Positions 47,807-57,800 of a DNA stretch of 64,000 nucleotides are shown here, piece after piece. Position numbers and translations under genes: made by a program. The stretch lies in contig CAUGTZ010000011.1 of the NCBI GenBank assembly GCA_959602645.1, forward strand, positions 13,625 to 77,624. Direction: 5' to 3'. Within the stretch, counting starts at the first letter, position 1, and every line of letters begins with the position of its first letter. The notes under the pieces are model-generated. The model searched no databases. It was not told the DNA's origin and saw only the letters and a program-made list of their open reading frames with translations. Source of the stretch: an uncultured Collinsella sp. Its GTDB lineage: Bacteria > Actinomycetota > Coriobacteriia > Coriobacteriales > Coriobacteriaceae.

Positions 47807-48414
47807 GTCCACAGCCCGACTATCGACGTGGGCTTCTGTCAAACAACCGAGTTAAAAACCACTGAGCCAGAATCCGCTTCAATAGAAGAGGATTCTGGCT
47901 CAAATGATATCCGACCATTCACGCAGCATGTCTACCGCAATCTGGCAAGAATCGAGGACGGGGAAACCGTCATCGAGGTCGTGAAGGTCGGTAATCGCCA
48001 GGCGTCTACAAAAACATGCCGCGGATGTAAAATGAAGCAGGGTCGAACCGAAACAGTTCCCGGACAATTGGCGTCCGGCCAGACACTTCGATTCGACCCT
48101 TTCTCATACCTGCATCTAAAATACTCCCATAATCATTCTCGACATCTATAACGCCATCACTCTCCCGCCACCAGCACGTCGTAGGTGCTATTTTCAACGA
48201 ATCGATATGACCGCCCATTCATGTTCTTTAAGGCACGTGATACCATGAAAACGTGCGGTATTTCTCCAATCGAAAACCTGCGTGAACGTATGACTTGAGA
48301 CGCTTTTAGAACTCACCAAGCGCAGGACAAACACAACTCAACAGCGGCCGCGTATTTGTTCCCAGCCGTACGGCATGGCGGAGCCATGCCCATTGTTGAT
48401 TGGAGTGCCGCACG
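47807..48414. other. Gene-poor stretch of the mobile element with a perfect hairpin
   Basis: A 13-bp perfect stem (TGAGCCAGAATCC, 47863-47875, with 47890-47902) lies soon after the winged-helix gene and probably is its terminator. An open frame at 47828-48151 overlaps this hairpin and has no ribosome site, so I do not call it. Nothing else is recognised. Confidence 0.5.
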
Positions 48415-48993
48415 ATGACAGACAACCCGAACGACAGAAAAATCAGCGAGACGCCCGGCGTGAAGGACGTCCTCGATGAGGCCGCCGAGCAGATTGAAAA
48501 GGCTTGGCGAGAGAAGCTGCTGCGCGAGACCGCCGATCTCAAGACCGAGAACGCGCTGCTCAGGGCCCAGCTCGACAAATTCAACCGCAAGCTCGCCGAG
48601 GCGACGGATCGGAATGAAAAAATTGAGGCCGACTGCAATGAGCGGATTGCCTTTATAGAGGAGAAGTTCGAACTCGATACCGCGAGTCTCGAACTCGAGA
48701 ACAACGAGCTCCACGCCGCGGGCGTCAGGCACCTTTCCCGTGCTAAGGGGCTCGGCAGGCAGGTCGCCCAGCTCCACGCCGAGGCTGAGGCCATGGCCGA
48801 TGAGATCGAGCGACTGCGCGGCGAGCGTGACGCTGCGTTGAAAGCCCAGGCCGAGCTGAGCGATGCGCTACTGGCCCAGCGCGACCTGATGGCCGAAGTC
48901 GCCGCCCTCAAGGACCGCCTCGCCGCCTCCGAGCGGCGGGCGACCGTGGCCGAGGCCAAGGTCGAGGTCATGACCAAGATGAGGGGCGAGTAG
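48415..48993 (+). CDS. Coiled-coil protein of unknown function
   Basis: 192 residues, nearly all predicted as one long coiled coil with heptads rich in Glu, Ala, Leu and Arg (for example LLRAQLDKFNRKLAEATD). The start ATG is preceded by GGAG at a rather long distance. The plan is like KfrA-type plasmid proteins or phage scaffolds, but there is no clear DNA-binding domain. It is convergent with the phosphoesterase operon. Confidence 0.65.
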   Translation: MTDNPNDRKISETPGVKDVLDEAAEQIEKAWREKLLRETADLKTENALLRAQLDKFNRKLAEATDRNEKIEADCNERIAFIEEKFELDTASLELENNELHAAGVRHLSRAKGLGRQVAQLHAEAEAMADEIERLRGERDAALKAQAELSDALLAQRDLMAEVAALKDRLAASERRATVAEAKVEVMTKMRGE

Positions 48994-49022
48994 TCCCGCG
49001 CCCTTCCTGTCAGGTAACTGAT

Positions 49023-49063
49023 TTCTAGAAACCTTCTAGAGCGCTTTTAGAAGGTTTCTAGAA
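49023..49063. terminator. Bidirectional terminator-like hairpin
   Basis: A perfect 16-bp stem (TTCTAGAAACCTTCTA with TAGAAGGTTTCTAGAA) and a 9-nt loop between the convergent coiled-coil gene and the first metallophosphoesterase gene; the stop codon of the latter lies inside the left arm. Confidence 0.7.
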
Positions 49064-49773
49064 CCGGGCGCAGCATCTTCGATCGGCACGATGTCTCGGT
49101 AGATAAGGCGATGCCTGGTGTCGCACCATTTATCGCGATGGTAGTGACCGAAGAACCAGACGCGGTAGCCGAGCCGTCCGTCGAGCTCACCCAGGAAGGT
49201 TTGCAGCGGATCCCCGCGGTACTCACGTCCGCGTTCGCGACACAGCCCCTCAGCAAGGGCAGCCGGAGCCTCGTGAGTCACAACGTAGTCGACCTTCCAG
49301 CCCACGCGGTCGAGCGAGGAACGGCAGTGTTCCGTCTCTTTCTCGCTCGGCATCTCCTCAGGCCACCAGCTCCTCCCCTCCTTGCGATACTGCCTGTCGT
49401 TGCTCGCGGCGCCGCCCATGGCAAGGACTGTGAGCCCGTCGATATCGAACACCTCTCCGCGCATCAGGTGCAGCACGTGCGGTCGTGCCTCATGGACGAG
49501 CCCGCCGTTCCACTCCCGCACCGGCAGCCCGGCCAGGGCGTGGTGGTTCTCATGGTTGCCGTCTACGAAACACGTGGTCCAGGGCTTCGACTCGAACCAG
49601 TCGAGCCAATACCTCTCAGCATTCGAGCCGTCCCAGACAAAGCCGAAGTCGCCGGCCACGATCACCGCGTCATCGCGCGTCAGGGTCCGGCCCAGCGGCC
49701 AATTTTTGAATGCAAACCGGCTGGACCCGTACTCGGCCCTGCCGTGCACGTCGCCTGTCACATAGACCGTCAT
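49036..49773 (-). CDS. Calcineurin-like metallophosphoesterase (third gene of set)
   Basis: 245 residues. Metal-binding motifs are seen in order: VTGDVHG, AGDFGFVWD, FVDGNHENH, VVTHEAP and FGHYHRD. The starting peptide MTVYVTGDVHG is nearly the same as that of the next gene upstream, so they are a tandem duplication with divergence. The ATG overlaps the end of that gene. Substrate unknown; phosphodiesters or nucleotides are typical for this fold. Confidence 0.88.
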   Translation of the reverse strand: MTVYVTGDVHGRAEYGSSRFAFKNWPLGRTLTRDDAVIVAGDFGFVWDGSNAERYWLDWFESKPWTTCFVDGNHENHHALAGLPVREWNGGLVHEARPHVLHLMRGEVFDIDGLTVLAMGGAASNDRQYRKEGRSWWPEEMPSEKETEHCRSSLDRVGWKVDYVVTHEAPAALAEGLCRERGREYRGDPLQTFLGELDGRLGYRVWFFGHYHRDKWCDTRHRLIYRDIVPIEDAAPGSRNLLKAL

Positions 49774-50498
49774 CAGTACGCACCCCACGGCAGGAGTTTG
49801 TCCCCGAGCCTCACGATCCGGTCATACAGCACCGTGTGCCGTTCGTCCGGATTGCCGTCTCGGTGAAAATGGCCGTAATACCAGCGCTTGTAGTCCAGGC
49901 GGTCCTCGAGCTCGTCGAGGAATCCGGTCAGCCGGTCCACATCGGGGCGTTCCCAGCCTGGGTCCGGGTAGAGCGTCGGCGAGAGCATGCGCGCGGCGCA
50001 GGTATGGGTGATGACGCAGTCGACCTTCCAGCCGACCTCGTCGAGCTTTGCCCGCGCGGCATCGAATTCGCGCTCATCCGGGAGCTCCTGAGGCCACCAG
50101 CTGGAATACGGCACGCGGTATTCCCTGTCCACGCTCGTGGCACCGCCCATGGTGAAGATTGTCGAACCGTCGAGCTCGAAGACCTCGCCGCGCGTCAGGC
50201 GCCGAATGGGCGAGGTGTCCGACAGGCGCTGCGTCAGCCCGCCATGCCACGGCTCCATGGGGCGCTCCTCCCAGTGATCGAAGCGCTCGTGGTTGCCGTC
50301 GACGAACAGTACCGTGTAGGGGCGCGATTCCAGCCAAGCGATGTCGGCGCATTCCTCGGCAGAAAAGCCCCACGGAAAGCCAAAGTCACCGGCAACGATG
50401 AGATAGTCGTCGCTGGTAAGACTGTCGCCAAGCTCCCAGTCGCGGAGCTTTTGCATGTCGAGCCCACCGTGGATGTCGCCCGTCACATAGACCGTCAT
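49773..50498 (-). CDS. Calcineurin-like metallophosphoesterase (second gene of set)
   Basis: 241 residues, with motifs VTGDIHG, AGDFGFPWG, FVDGNHERFD, VITHTCA and YGHFHRD. It shares its overall plan with the gene downstream and overlaps both neighbours by a few bases, so all three phosphoesterases are one coupled unit. The longer open frame has no start signal; ATG 50498 fits the family start. Confidence 0.88.
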   Translation of the reverse strand: MTVYVTGDIHGGLDMQKLRDWELGDSLTSDDYLIVAGDFGFPWGFSAEECADIAWLESRPYTVLFVDGNHERFDHWEERPMEPWHGGLTQRLSDTSPIRRLTRGEVFELDGSTIFTMGGATSVDREYRVPYSSWWPQELPDEREFDAARAKLDEVGWKVDCVITHTCAARMLSPTLYPDPGWERPDVDRLTGFLDELEDRLDYKRWYYGHFHRDGNPDERHTVLYDRIVRLGDKLLPWGAY

Positions 50499-51133
50499 CG
50501 GATCGCCTCTTCCCTCTTGTACGCCGCCAGCTCGCGCTCGACCTGCCTGTCGCCGGTCTCGTTGACCCACCAGGGCCATTTCACCCGGCCGCACGGCTCG
50601 TCGACTCCGGCGAACCATTCCCTCAGCTCATCGAGGCTCACCGGGGAGTGCCCGTTGGCATCGCAACCGACGTCGTAGCGCAGAAGGCCCTGCTTGCGGT
50701 TGAACTCGTTGTACGCGCCGCCGCTGCTGTGGATGTGCCCGTGGAGGTGCCACGATCCATGGCTCATGCCCTGCCAGTCGGCCATGGGGTAATGGCTCAG
50801 GACGATCTTCTGCCCGTCGATCTTGAGCACGCAGATCGGCGGCTCCACGGTGAAGGCGCCCGCGACCGCCGGCTGGGTCCAGTCCTTGTCGTGGTTTCCC
50901 GGGACGAGGTGGATGCGCCTGCAGGCGATCCGCTTGCGCAGCCCGTAGGCGTCCTGGGCGGTCATCTTGAATGAGAAATCCCCCAAGATGTAGAGCTCGT
51001 CGTCCACGGCAACCTTGCCGTTGATGTTGTCGACGATGGCGTCGTTCATCTGCCAAATCGTCTCCCACGGGCGGTCGGTGAACTTCAGCACGTTCTCATG
51101 CCCGAAGTGGGTGTCGCTGGTAAACCAGATCAT
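50495..51133 (-). CDS. Calcineurin-like metallophosphoesterase, other subfamily (first gene of set)
   Basis: 212 residues. Motifs: FTSDTHFGHEN, YILGDFSF, LVPGNHDKD, VLSHYPM and HLHGHIHSSG. This pattern belongs to a subfamily distinct from the two genes after it. AAAGGAGA precedes ATG 51133. Three metallophosphoesterases in a row on a small mobile element are unusual; a role in nucleotide signalling, nucleic acid repair or host-defence interaction is possible but unproven. Confidence 0.88.
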   Translation of the reverse strand: MIWFTSDTHFGHENVLKFTDRPWETIWQMNDAIVDNINGKVAVDDELYILGDFSFKMTAQDAYGLRKRIACRRIHLVPGNHDKDWTQPAVAGAFTVEPPICVLKIDGQKIVLSHYPMADWQGMSHGSWHLHGHIHSSGGAYNEFNRKQGLLRYDVGCDANGHSPVSLDELREWFAGVDEPCGRVKWPWWVNETGDRQVERELAAYKREEAIR

Positions 51134-51432
51134 ATTTATGTCTCCTTTTATCGCTAAAAAACGTTCTCCTTCGAGGTCAGGAGACGTTTTATGAGCGACA
51201 TGAGGTGCATATCCCTCATGTTTCAAGCTCCAATCTGCCGGATTTGCCCAACTAAAAGTTTACGCCCACGCGCCCACGCGCGAACGGTCGATAATCAAGG
51301 CCCACGCGCGAACAGGATTTGATTTTTGAAATATGGACGAATTCCTCGTCAGGAGGGTAAAATGGTGCCGACGGCAGCCCAAGTTGTAGAGAGCTGGGCA
51401 GAGCCGTTGCTTAATGAAGTTGGGTCATCGTC
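51134..51432. promoter_or_regulatory. Promoter region of the phosphoesterase operon
   Basis: It has two copies of GCCCACGCGCGAAC (near 51273 and 51300) and a third partial one; they could be binding sites. No gene is seen. Confidence 0.4.
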
Positions 51433-51558
51433 TTAGCGACGGTGGCCTTTCTTTTTGGGCTTCGAACCCTGCTTGAGTGCCTTGGAAAGGCCGACAAGGG
51501 CCGTGAGGAGCGAGACCATAGCGGTCAGGAGCTTCACGAGCTCGGTGAAATCGGTCAT
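51433..51558 (-). CDS. 41-residue amphipathic/membrane peptide
   Basis: A short ORF with an ideal ribosome site (GGGAGGTGA, eight bases upstream). The product has a hydrophobic helix (LVKLLTAMVSLLTALVGLSK) and a strongly basic end with KPKKKGHRR. It resembles small holin-like or toxin-like peptides. It lies between the relaxase and the phosphoesterase operon. It is missed by usual length cut-offs. A type I toxin would need an antisense RNA, which I cannot show. Confidence 0.55.
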   Translation of the reverse strand: MTDFTELVKLLTAMVSLLTALVGLSKALKQGSKPKKKGHRR

Positions 51559-51745
51559 GGGCATCACCTCCCATCAAATGGAGGGCTCTGCCCGGCACGA
51601 GTGCTGCCGACAGCAAGGACGATTCTATCAGAGCGGCTGACTCCCGCCGATCAATTCATACTCCTCACCCTCGCCGAATTGCGAGCATGAAAGAATCGGC
51701 ACTGGATGGCAGCGCGCTAGGGCACCGACGATAGGCTTTCCAAAA

Positions 51746-52945
51746 CTAGCGAGGCGTGTCTCCGCGCGAGTAGTCAGCGCGGTCGACGACGCGGTCGTCC
51801 AGCTGCCTCGACACAGCGCCGCCGCCGTGCGCCTGGCCCGCGGCGCGAACGCGGTCGTCACCGGCATCGGGAACGGCGCCGGCGTAGCGGTTGCGAATCT
51901 CCCTTGCGTAACCGCGACGCGCAAGAAGCTCATCGCGAACCGCCGGATCTTCGAGCAGATCGTCATCACACTTCGGTGCGATGAACTTCGGGAACGAGTT
52001 GTAGGCGACGCCCTTGCTCGCCTTCGCCTGCTCGACCCACGCCGAATACGCCTTCTTAAGCCGTTGGATGTAAATCTCACAGCGCTTCTCGTATGGAAGG
52101 GCTCGCTCTGCTTCCAGCACGTTATTTTTGAAGGCCGCCTCGAGCTGCTTGATCGCGAACCGCCCGTCAAGACGGGTCAGGTTGAAAGTGCACTTCGGGT
52201 TGCCGGCCTCCTTGATATCGAGATCCGTCGCATAGACTCGGTTGTTCTTGATGAAAATGTCTACGCCCCATGAGGCAAGTAATTTTTTGAACTGCTCCAT
52301 ATTCTTCGGGTGGTAGTCGTTGATTGCAATATGGATCAGCTCGCGCAGATTGTTTTTATAACTGTACTCTCCCCGATCGACAATCACCTTTTCAATATCG
52401 CGCGGCTGTCGATCTCGAATCTTCGAATTCTTCTTTCCCTTTTCGAGCTGGGCGAGATTCCAGTCCTTATCGAGTTCGCGGACCCATGAGGCGCGTTCGT
52501 ACTTTCCCTTGCGACCGCCGATGTCGCAACGCTTGCCGGTATCAAGGTTTGTCCGGTTGATTGCCATATGGACCGCGAACCGTTTTCCCGCCTTATCGCT
52601 TTCCTCATGCAACGCGAGAATCACTTGTTGATGCGGATAGTGCCTCGCAAGCCATTGCTCCGCGTAGGCCAAACATGCATCGGGGGTCATCTTGCCTCCG
52701 TTGCATGAGCATTCTTCCGGAAGGAACGCGAGGATCTGGTGTAGCAGGATTACGTTTTTGGCTCCGGCTCTCGACGGCTTGTCGTGGTGGAAAACCTTTC
52801 TGGTTCTATCCATTTTCGAAAACCAGCGATCGCTGTATTCGATGTTCCAGCCACCGCGCACAAGCGCATGTTTTCCGTTGATGTATTTACGGACGTTCTT
52901 CGCATACCGTTCACTCGAAACGCTCTTCTGCTTAATGACGGTCAT
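51746..52945 (-). CDS. Relaxase/mobilization nuclease (MobA type)
   Basis: 399 residues. The N-terminal relaxase domain includes the His-rich metal motif LALHEESDKAGKRFAVHMAINR, in the place of motif III of MOB relaxases. Middle and C-terminal parts bind DNA or partner proteins; the final 50 residues are Arg/Asp/Ala-rich. It nicks the element at oriT for conjugative transfer. It overlaps the MobC gene by 14 bp. The MOB class (P or Q) is not decided. Confidence 0.85.
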   Translation of the reverse strand: MTVIKQKSVSSERYAKNVRKYINGKHALVRGGWNIEYSDRWFSKMDRTRKVFHHDKPSRAGAKNVILLHQILAFLPEECSCNGGKMTPDACLAYAEQWLARHYPHQQVILALHEESDKAGKRFAVHMAINRTNLDTGKRCDIGGRKGKYERASWVRELDKDWNLAQLEKGKKNSKIRDRQPRDIEKVIVDRGEYSYKNNLRELIHIAINDYHPKNMEQFKKLLASWGVDIFIKNNRVYATDLDIKEAGNPKCTFNLTRLDGRFAIKQLEAAFKNNVLEAERALPYEKRCEIYIQRLKKAYSAWVEQAKASKGVAYNSFPKFIAPKCDDDLLEDPAVRDELLARRGYAREIRNRYAGAVPDAGDDRVRAAGQAHGGGAVSRQLDDRVVDRADYSRGDTPR

Positions 52946-53474
52946 TTTGGTCACCGCCGACGAAATATCGCTTCTCGAGCTCGTCGATGAAACGGTCCAG
53001 CTTACGCCCAACTTGGTAAACCTTTTCGAGTGTGCGGAAAACAGCTTTCTCGTTGTACGCGGGAAGCCCCTGGGCGTTCACAAAATACATCAGCTGATTG
53101 AGATTCGTTCCTTCCTTCAAGAGCTCGTGATAGATCTTGTCGATCGACGCCCGATCGACATCAATTTTCTCGACATTCCCTTTGAGCAGTACGCGACGTG
53201 CATACGCACTGACAGTCATATCGAGGGAATCAGCATTGCTTTCAATTATCTTTTTTTCTTCCGGCGAGACCCGGACGTGAATGTCATCGGTTCGGAATTT
53301 CTGGTCAGCGATTTCCGAAAAACCAAAATCGATATCGAGATCGTCGGCATTGCACAAAACGAAGCGGATGAGTTCCGCCTCGCTCATCTCATGTCGCTTT
53401 GCGATTGCAGTGATGGCTTTCTTCTCGTCATTTGAAAGAGACGCCTTGACGGTGTGTGGGCGGAGCCTGCTCAT
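52932..53474 (-). CDS. Relaxosome accessory protein (MobC-like)
   Basis: 180 residues. The N terminus has a ribbon-helix-helix-like pattern (VKASLSNDEKKAITAIAKRH), with a second such unit (IHVRVSPEEKKIIESNAD). The C terminus has the MobC mark KEGTNLNQLMYFVNAQGLP. It helps the relaxase at oriT. The 5' end of this gene faces the inverted-repeat region at 53.6-53.75 kb. Confidence 0.88.
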   Translation of the reverse strand: MSRLRPHTVKASLSNDEKKAITAIAKRHEMSEAELIRFVLCNADDLDIDFGFSEIADQKFRTDDIHVRVSPEEKKIIESNADSLDMTVSAYARRVLLKGNVEKIDVDRASIDKIYHELLKEGTNLNQLMYFVNAQGLPAYNEKAVFRTLEKVYQVGRKLDRFIDELEKRYFVGGDQNDRH

Positions 53475-53635
53475 GATTCCTCCTCGGAAAACGAATCAGC
53501 GATCGGAGAGGCCTCCGATCAAAACCTGCTATGCGATTCGCTTTCCTTTTGATGAGGAACGGCTGGCGTCGTTCCAAAAATGAAGAATCGACTTCGCGAT
53601 TCTTTATCGCGAAGTTTCAACTTCACAACAACCTT

Positions 53636-53744
53636 ATCGCCGTAGCAGGCGATAAGCAAGGTCTGTGGCGTGGTGTTTTTGGGGTCCGGATGGACCCACA
53701 AAAACACCACCCACAGTCATCTTGCAATCGCCTGCTACGGCGAT
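53636..53744. other. Nested inverted repeats, candidate oriT or element hairpin
   Basis: Outer arms 53636-53653 and 53727-53744 are exact 18-bp reverse complements (ATCGCCGTAGCAGGCGAT). Inside, 53669-53687 and 53691-53710 form an ~18-bp stem with one bulge and a 4-nt loop. The location directly upstream of mobC-mobA on the transfer side is typical for oriT. Alternatively it is a REP-type element, since related short palindromes (CTTCGCGA/TCGCGAAG at 53592-53614, GGTAATGC/GCATTACC near 53899-53935) are scattered over this 690-bp non-coding stretch. Confidence 0.5.
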
Positions 53745-54091
53745 TGGGCGGAGCGCAGCGTAGACACGAAATGAGAGGCCTCGTTTCGAGCGAAAGGCTT
53801 CGCGGTGTCGTAGTGTCAGCGAAGACCGTGAGCGGAAGCGAATTTTTAACGCGAAGGATGCTGAGTGTTAGAGATTCGCTGTAGCGAGAGCGGAGCGGTA
53901 ATGCGAATGCGAGGGATGCAGAGTGTTTGCATTACCGCGCAGCGGACTCCGGGCGAGGGCTGGAACAAGTTGATGGAAGACCTTACCGATTTGCGGAAGG
54001 TTTTGCCCGAAGCATCCGGCACCGCCGGATTCTTTTGGAACGGCCTCTCGTTTGATTGCTTTCCTATCGTTTGCTCCCAGATTGGGCGTCT

Positions 54092-54116
54092 AAAAAAGGC
54101 GGCCGAACCGGCCGCC
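54092..54116 (-). terminator. Terminator after the lipoprotein-like gene
   Basis: Stem GGCGGCCG/CGGCCGCC with a 3-nt loop, followed on the minus strand by six T. Confidence 0.8.
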
Positions 54117-54162
54117 CACAAATAAATATTCACCGAACGGAAGAGGAGAGGAACGATGCACA

Positions 54163-54816
54163 TTACTCCCAGTGGCCGGCGACGTCGACAACCCAATGCT
54201 GTCCCGTAGCCTGCTGTTCATAATGTCCCTGATCCTCTTTCGTTTCATAGGAGTCGTTTACGACAGATCCGCCGATGCCGCCGTTTTCGCCATCGTTAAT
54301 AATCCAAGCATAGGCGGCATCGGATGAATCGAAGGGCCCTACCATAGTGCCACCATGATTGACCCAGAAACGAGGATGACGAGTGTATACCACATTCGGC
54401 ACCCAAACCTGTCCATAGTCTGTCTCCCAGTGGCCCTGCTCGGCAACCCACTTCTTCTGGCTGCCGCCGTTGGAAGAGGAATTGTTGCTGCCGGAACTCT
54501 GCGAATTGCCGGAATTCTGCTTGGACTGGGAAGAATCGCCCTTGTTGTCCGACTTCGAGGAATCGGAAGACTTGTTATCCTCCTTCTTGGAGTCATCGGA
54601 CTTCTGGTCCTTGCCGTCGGATTCTCTCTTCTCCTCGGTCTTGGCTCCAGAGGTTTGCGTCGCCTTTTCTTCGCTTGGCTTCTTTTTGTCTTTATTCTTC
54701 ACCGCCGTGGCGGCCCTTTCCGTAGAGCCGCTTCCTTGCTTTGCAACGCTGGCACATCCAAGTTGAGGTGCCGAAAGGCACACCAGAAGCGCAACGATAA
54801 TAGCCCTTGTTCTCAC
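54163..54816 (-). CDS. Exported, probable lipoprotein with Ser/Lys-rich linker
   Basis: 217 residues from a GTG with GGGGAG upstream. The signal segment is AIIVALLVCLSAPQLGC, ending in a lipobox-like Cys. Residues 30-125 are an acidic/basic Ser, Lys, Asp-rich linker. The C-terminal ~85 residues contain three W-x(n)-H/Y-GHWE type elements (EQGHWET, NHGGTMVGPF, VAGHWE), a small Trp-rich domain that I do not recognise. It shares direction with the giant surface protein just upstream (66 bp), so the two may be one unit. Confidence 0.7.
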   Translation of the reverse strand: MRTRAIIVALLVCLSAPQLGCASVAKQGSGSTERAATAVKNKDKKKPSEEKATQTSGAKTEEKRESDGKDQKSDDSKKEDNKSSDSSKSDNKGDSSQSKQNSGNSQSSGSNNSSSNGGSQKKWVAEQGHWETDYGQVWVPNVVYTRHPRFWVNHGGTMVGPFDSSDAAYAWIINDGENGGIGGSVVNDSYETKEDQGHYEQQATGQHWVVDVAGHWE

Positions 54817-54881
54817 ACCGATCTCCCCGTCCGTGAAACCGGGCGTTGGACACCAGCCGATATCCAACGCCCGACTCGCTT

Positions 54882-57800
54882 TTACATCTGCTCGCGGCGC
54901 TTCTTTTGATCGAGGAAGACGCCGGCTGCCACGAGGACGGTACCGCCGATGACGAACGTCTCGCCGATGAGGCCCGCGCGGTCACCGGTCTGGGCGAGGC
55001 TGCCGGTCTGGGCGGTATCCGTGCCGGCGAGGTGCTTCGGGGTGTATGCCGCCTGCTGCTTTGCGGCCTCCTCTGCCTCCTGTCGTGCGATCTCATCGGA
55101 AAGCTTCTGCTCCGCCGCGATGCGGTCGGACTTCGCCTGCTCGTAGGCGGCGAGCGCCGTATCATAGCCGGGCTTGAGCCCGTCCACCACAGCCTGCTTC
55201 TCGTCCAGGATGACTTTGGCGGGCGCGACCTTGGCACGTGCCTCGACTGCTGCGGCGAAAAGCGCGTTGAGGGCGTCATCCGCGTTCACATCATGGCCGG
55301 AAGCGATCGCCGCGCCGGCATCGATGGAGTCCAGCTTCGCCAGCTTGGCGTCTGCCTGCGCCTTCGCCTGTTCGGCGGCAGAGACCAGGGACTCGGCGGC
55401 GCCGGCGGCTGCCTTCGCGGCATCGAGCGCGGCCTTGGTGTCATTGACGGCCCTTACTGCATCCTGCTCGCGCTGCTGTGCCTCTGCGAGCTTCGCGGCA
55501 AGACCGGTGAGGATGTCGAGGTTCGACTGTGCGTCCTCGAGATCGGTCTGGGAGCCGGTAAGCTTGTCGGCGGCAACGCCGGCGTCGGCCTTTGCGGCAT
55601 CGACGGCACGCTGGGCATCCGCGAGGGCGCGTGCGGTGTCGTCCGCCTTTTGCCTGGCGGTGGCGAGGACGGTCGCCTTCTCGGCCTGGTCGGCTACCGC
55701 CGCGTCGTGGGCGCTCTTTGCGGTATCGACCGCCTTCTTGGCGTCGGCGACGTCCTGGAAGAACTTCGCGAGGTCGGCGTTCGCATCCATGACGTCCTGC
55801 TGCTTGGCCTCGGTGTCCGCCTTGGCGGAGTCCAGCTTGGACTGTGCAGTCGTTACGGCTGCGTTGGCGGCATCAAAGGCGACCTGCTTCTGCTGGACGG
55901 TCGACTTTGTCGTAACGACTGCCGCGTTGGCGGCATCGAGGTTCGATTTCGCCGCATCCAACCCAGCTCGGGCATCCGTGACGCCCTGCTGCTTGGCGGC
56001 GAGATCGGCCTTTGCGGCATCGACGGCACGCTGGGCATCGGTGACGTCCTGCTTCGCGGCATCGACACCTGCCTGTGCGGAATCCACCGCGACCTGCTTC
56101 TGCTGGACGGTTGTGGCGGCGCCGGCGGCTGCCTGCTGCTTGGCGGCGAGATCGGCCTTGGCTGCGTCGAGCGCGCTCTTGGCGTTCTTGAGGCCGTTGA
56201 TATAGGAGGTCAGCTTCTGCTCGTACTCGTCGACGGACATGGGGTTCATGTTCCAACCGGAGCCTGCCCAGCCCAGGTTTGCGGTATCGAAGCTGTCGGT
56301 CTGCCAGCCGTTCATGGTTCCCTTGCTGCAGACCGCCATGCCCATATAGCCGATTGCAGGGCTGATGACATGCAGGTAGTGACCGACGGTTGCGGGATAT
56401 CCTGCAACCTTAAAATGCTGGTTGACATAGGATTCAATCCCGCTATGCGACTTGTAGAAATCTACGGCATCCTTACCGATTAGCCCGGTGACGCCATAGA
56501 GCTCCTGAACCGCCTGATCGAAGAAAGCCTTTTCTTGGTCCACCCACTGCGGTTTCGGATCGGTTCCATAGTTCCACGCGAGGTTTTCGCTCGTATCAAA
56601 CTGCATGGAATGCCCAAACTTGACATCGGAATAGTTCGCGTTGGCAATCGCCGCCGCAATGAGCTTGTACGTGACCTGGAGCTCAGGGAGACCGACGGAC
56701 TTGCGATACTCGTTGATGGACTTCATGTACGGGATTGCCGCGAGCATGTTGTCGAGACTGGTCGCGTCGAGGCTGTTCCCCACTTCGGTGTAGTCCTTGT
56801 ATGTGCAGTTCTGGATGATCTCGATGGCTGAATCGGCACCCATGGCACGGAAGAAGCCGATGGCTCCCTGCTTGAGCTGCGCGCCGGCAGAATCGAGTTT
56901 CGCCTGGGCCTCGTCGACCTTCTGCTGCGCGGCGGTCACGGCGGCGTCTGCGGTATCCTTTGCGGCCTTGGCGTTCGCGAACTCTACGTCGGCGGCTGCC
57001 TTGGCGGACTCGGCGTCCTTGACAGCCTGCTTCGCGGCATCCAGCTTGGCGACGGCGTCGGCATTCGCCTGCTTGGCCGCATCGAGGCCGGCGTTCGCGG
57101 CATCGAGTGCGGACTGGGCGGCGTTCACACCGGACGTGGCATCGAGGGCAGTCTGCTGCTTCGCGGAGAGAGCCACCTGGGCATCATTCAGGTCGGCTTG
57201 TGCCGTTGCCGCAGCGGACTGTGCCTGCTCGAGCTCGGACTCGCACTGGGACTGTGCCGCTCGTGCGGCGGCGAGGGCTGCCTCTGCGTCCGTGACCTTC
57301 TGCTTCGCGGCATCGTACTCCGGACCGCTGGCGCCTGCCTCCGCTACGGCGAGGTCGGCTTTCGCCTTCTCGTAGGCGGCGCTGGCGGCTGCGGCCTTCG
57401 CATCCGCCGCGTCCTTGTTCTGCCTGGCTGCAGCGAGGACAGAATCGGCGGAATCCTTTGCAGACTGGGCCGCAACCAGCTTGGACTGGGCATCGGCAAG
57501 CGTCGCGTTGGCGTTGGCGAGTTCGGCCTGTGCCCTGCTCACGGCAGCCTGGGCGTCGCGCACGGCCTGCTCGGCGGCACTGATTGCCTCCGGGGTGGCG
57601 CCTACGGCATCGGCCTTGGCTTTATCGAGGGCGTCCCTGGCATCCTGGGCCGCCTTGAGGGCGGACTGGTACGCTTCGTCCTTCTCGGATGCATCCGCCT
57701 TGGCGTCTGCGAGACCCGCCTTCGCCTGCTCGAGGTCCTTGCCGGCGGCATCGGCGGCGTCCTTGCCCTCCGCGACCTGACGGGCGTACTCGTCCATTGC

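Noticed and set aside
47828..48151. 107-codon open frame in the mobile element
   Set aside because: It starts without a ribosome site, runs through a terminator-like hairpin and has no protein-like composition.
54846..56483. 545-codon plus-strand frame opposite the giant surface protein
   Set aside because: It is an antisense shadow of the Ala-rich coiled-coil gene; its composition mirrors GCN codons and it has no start signal.
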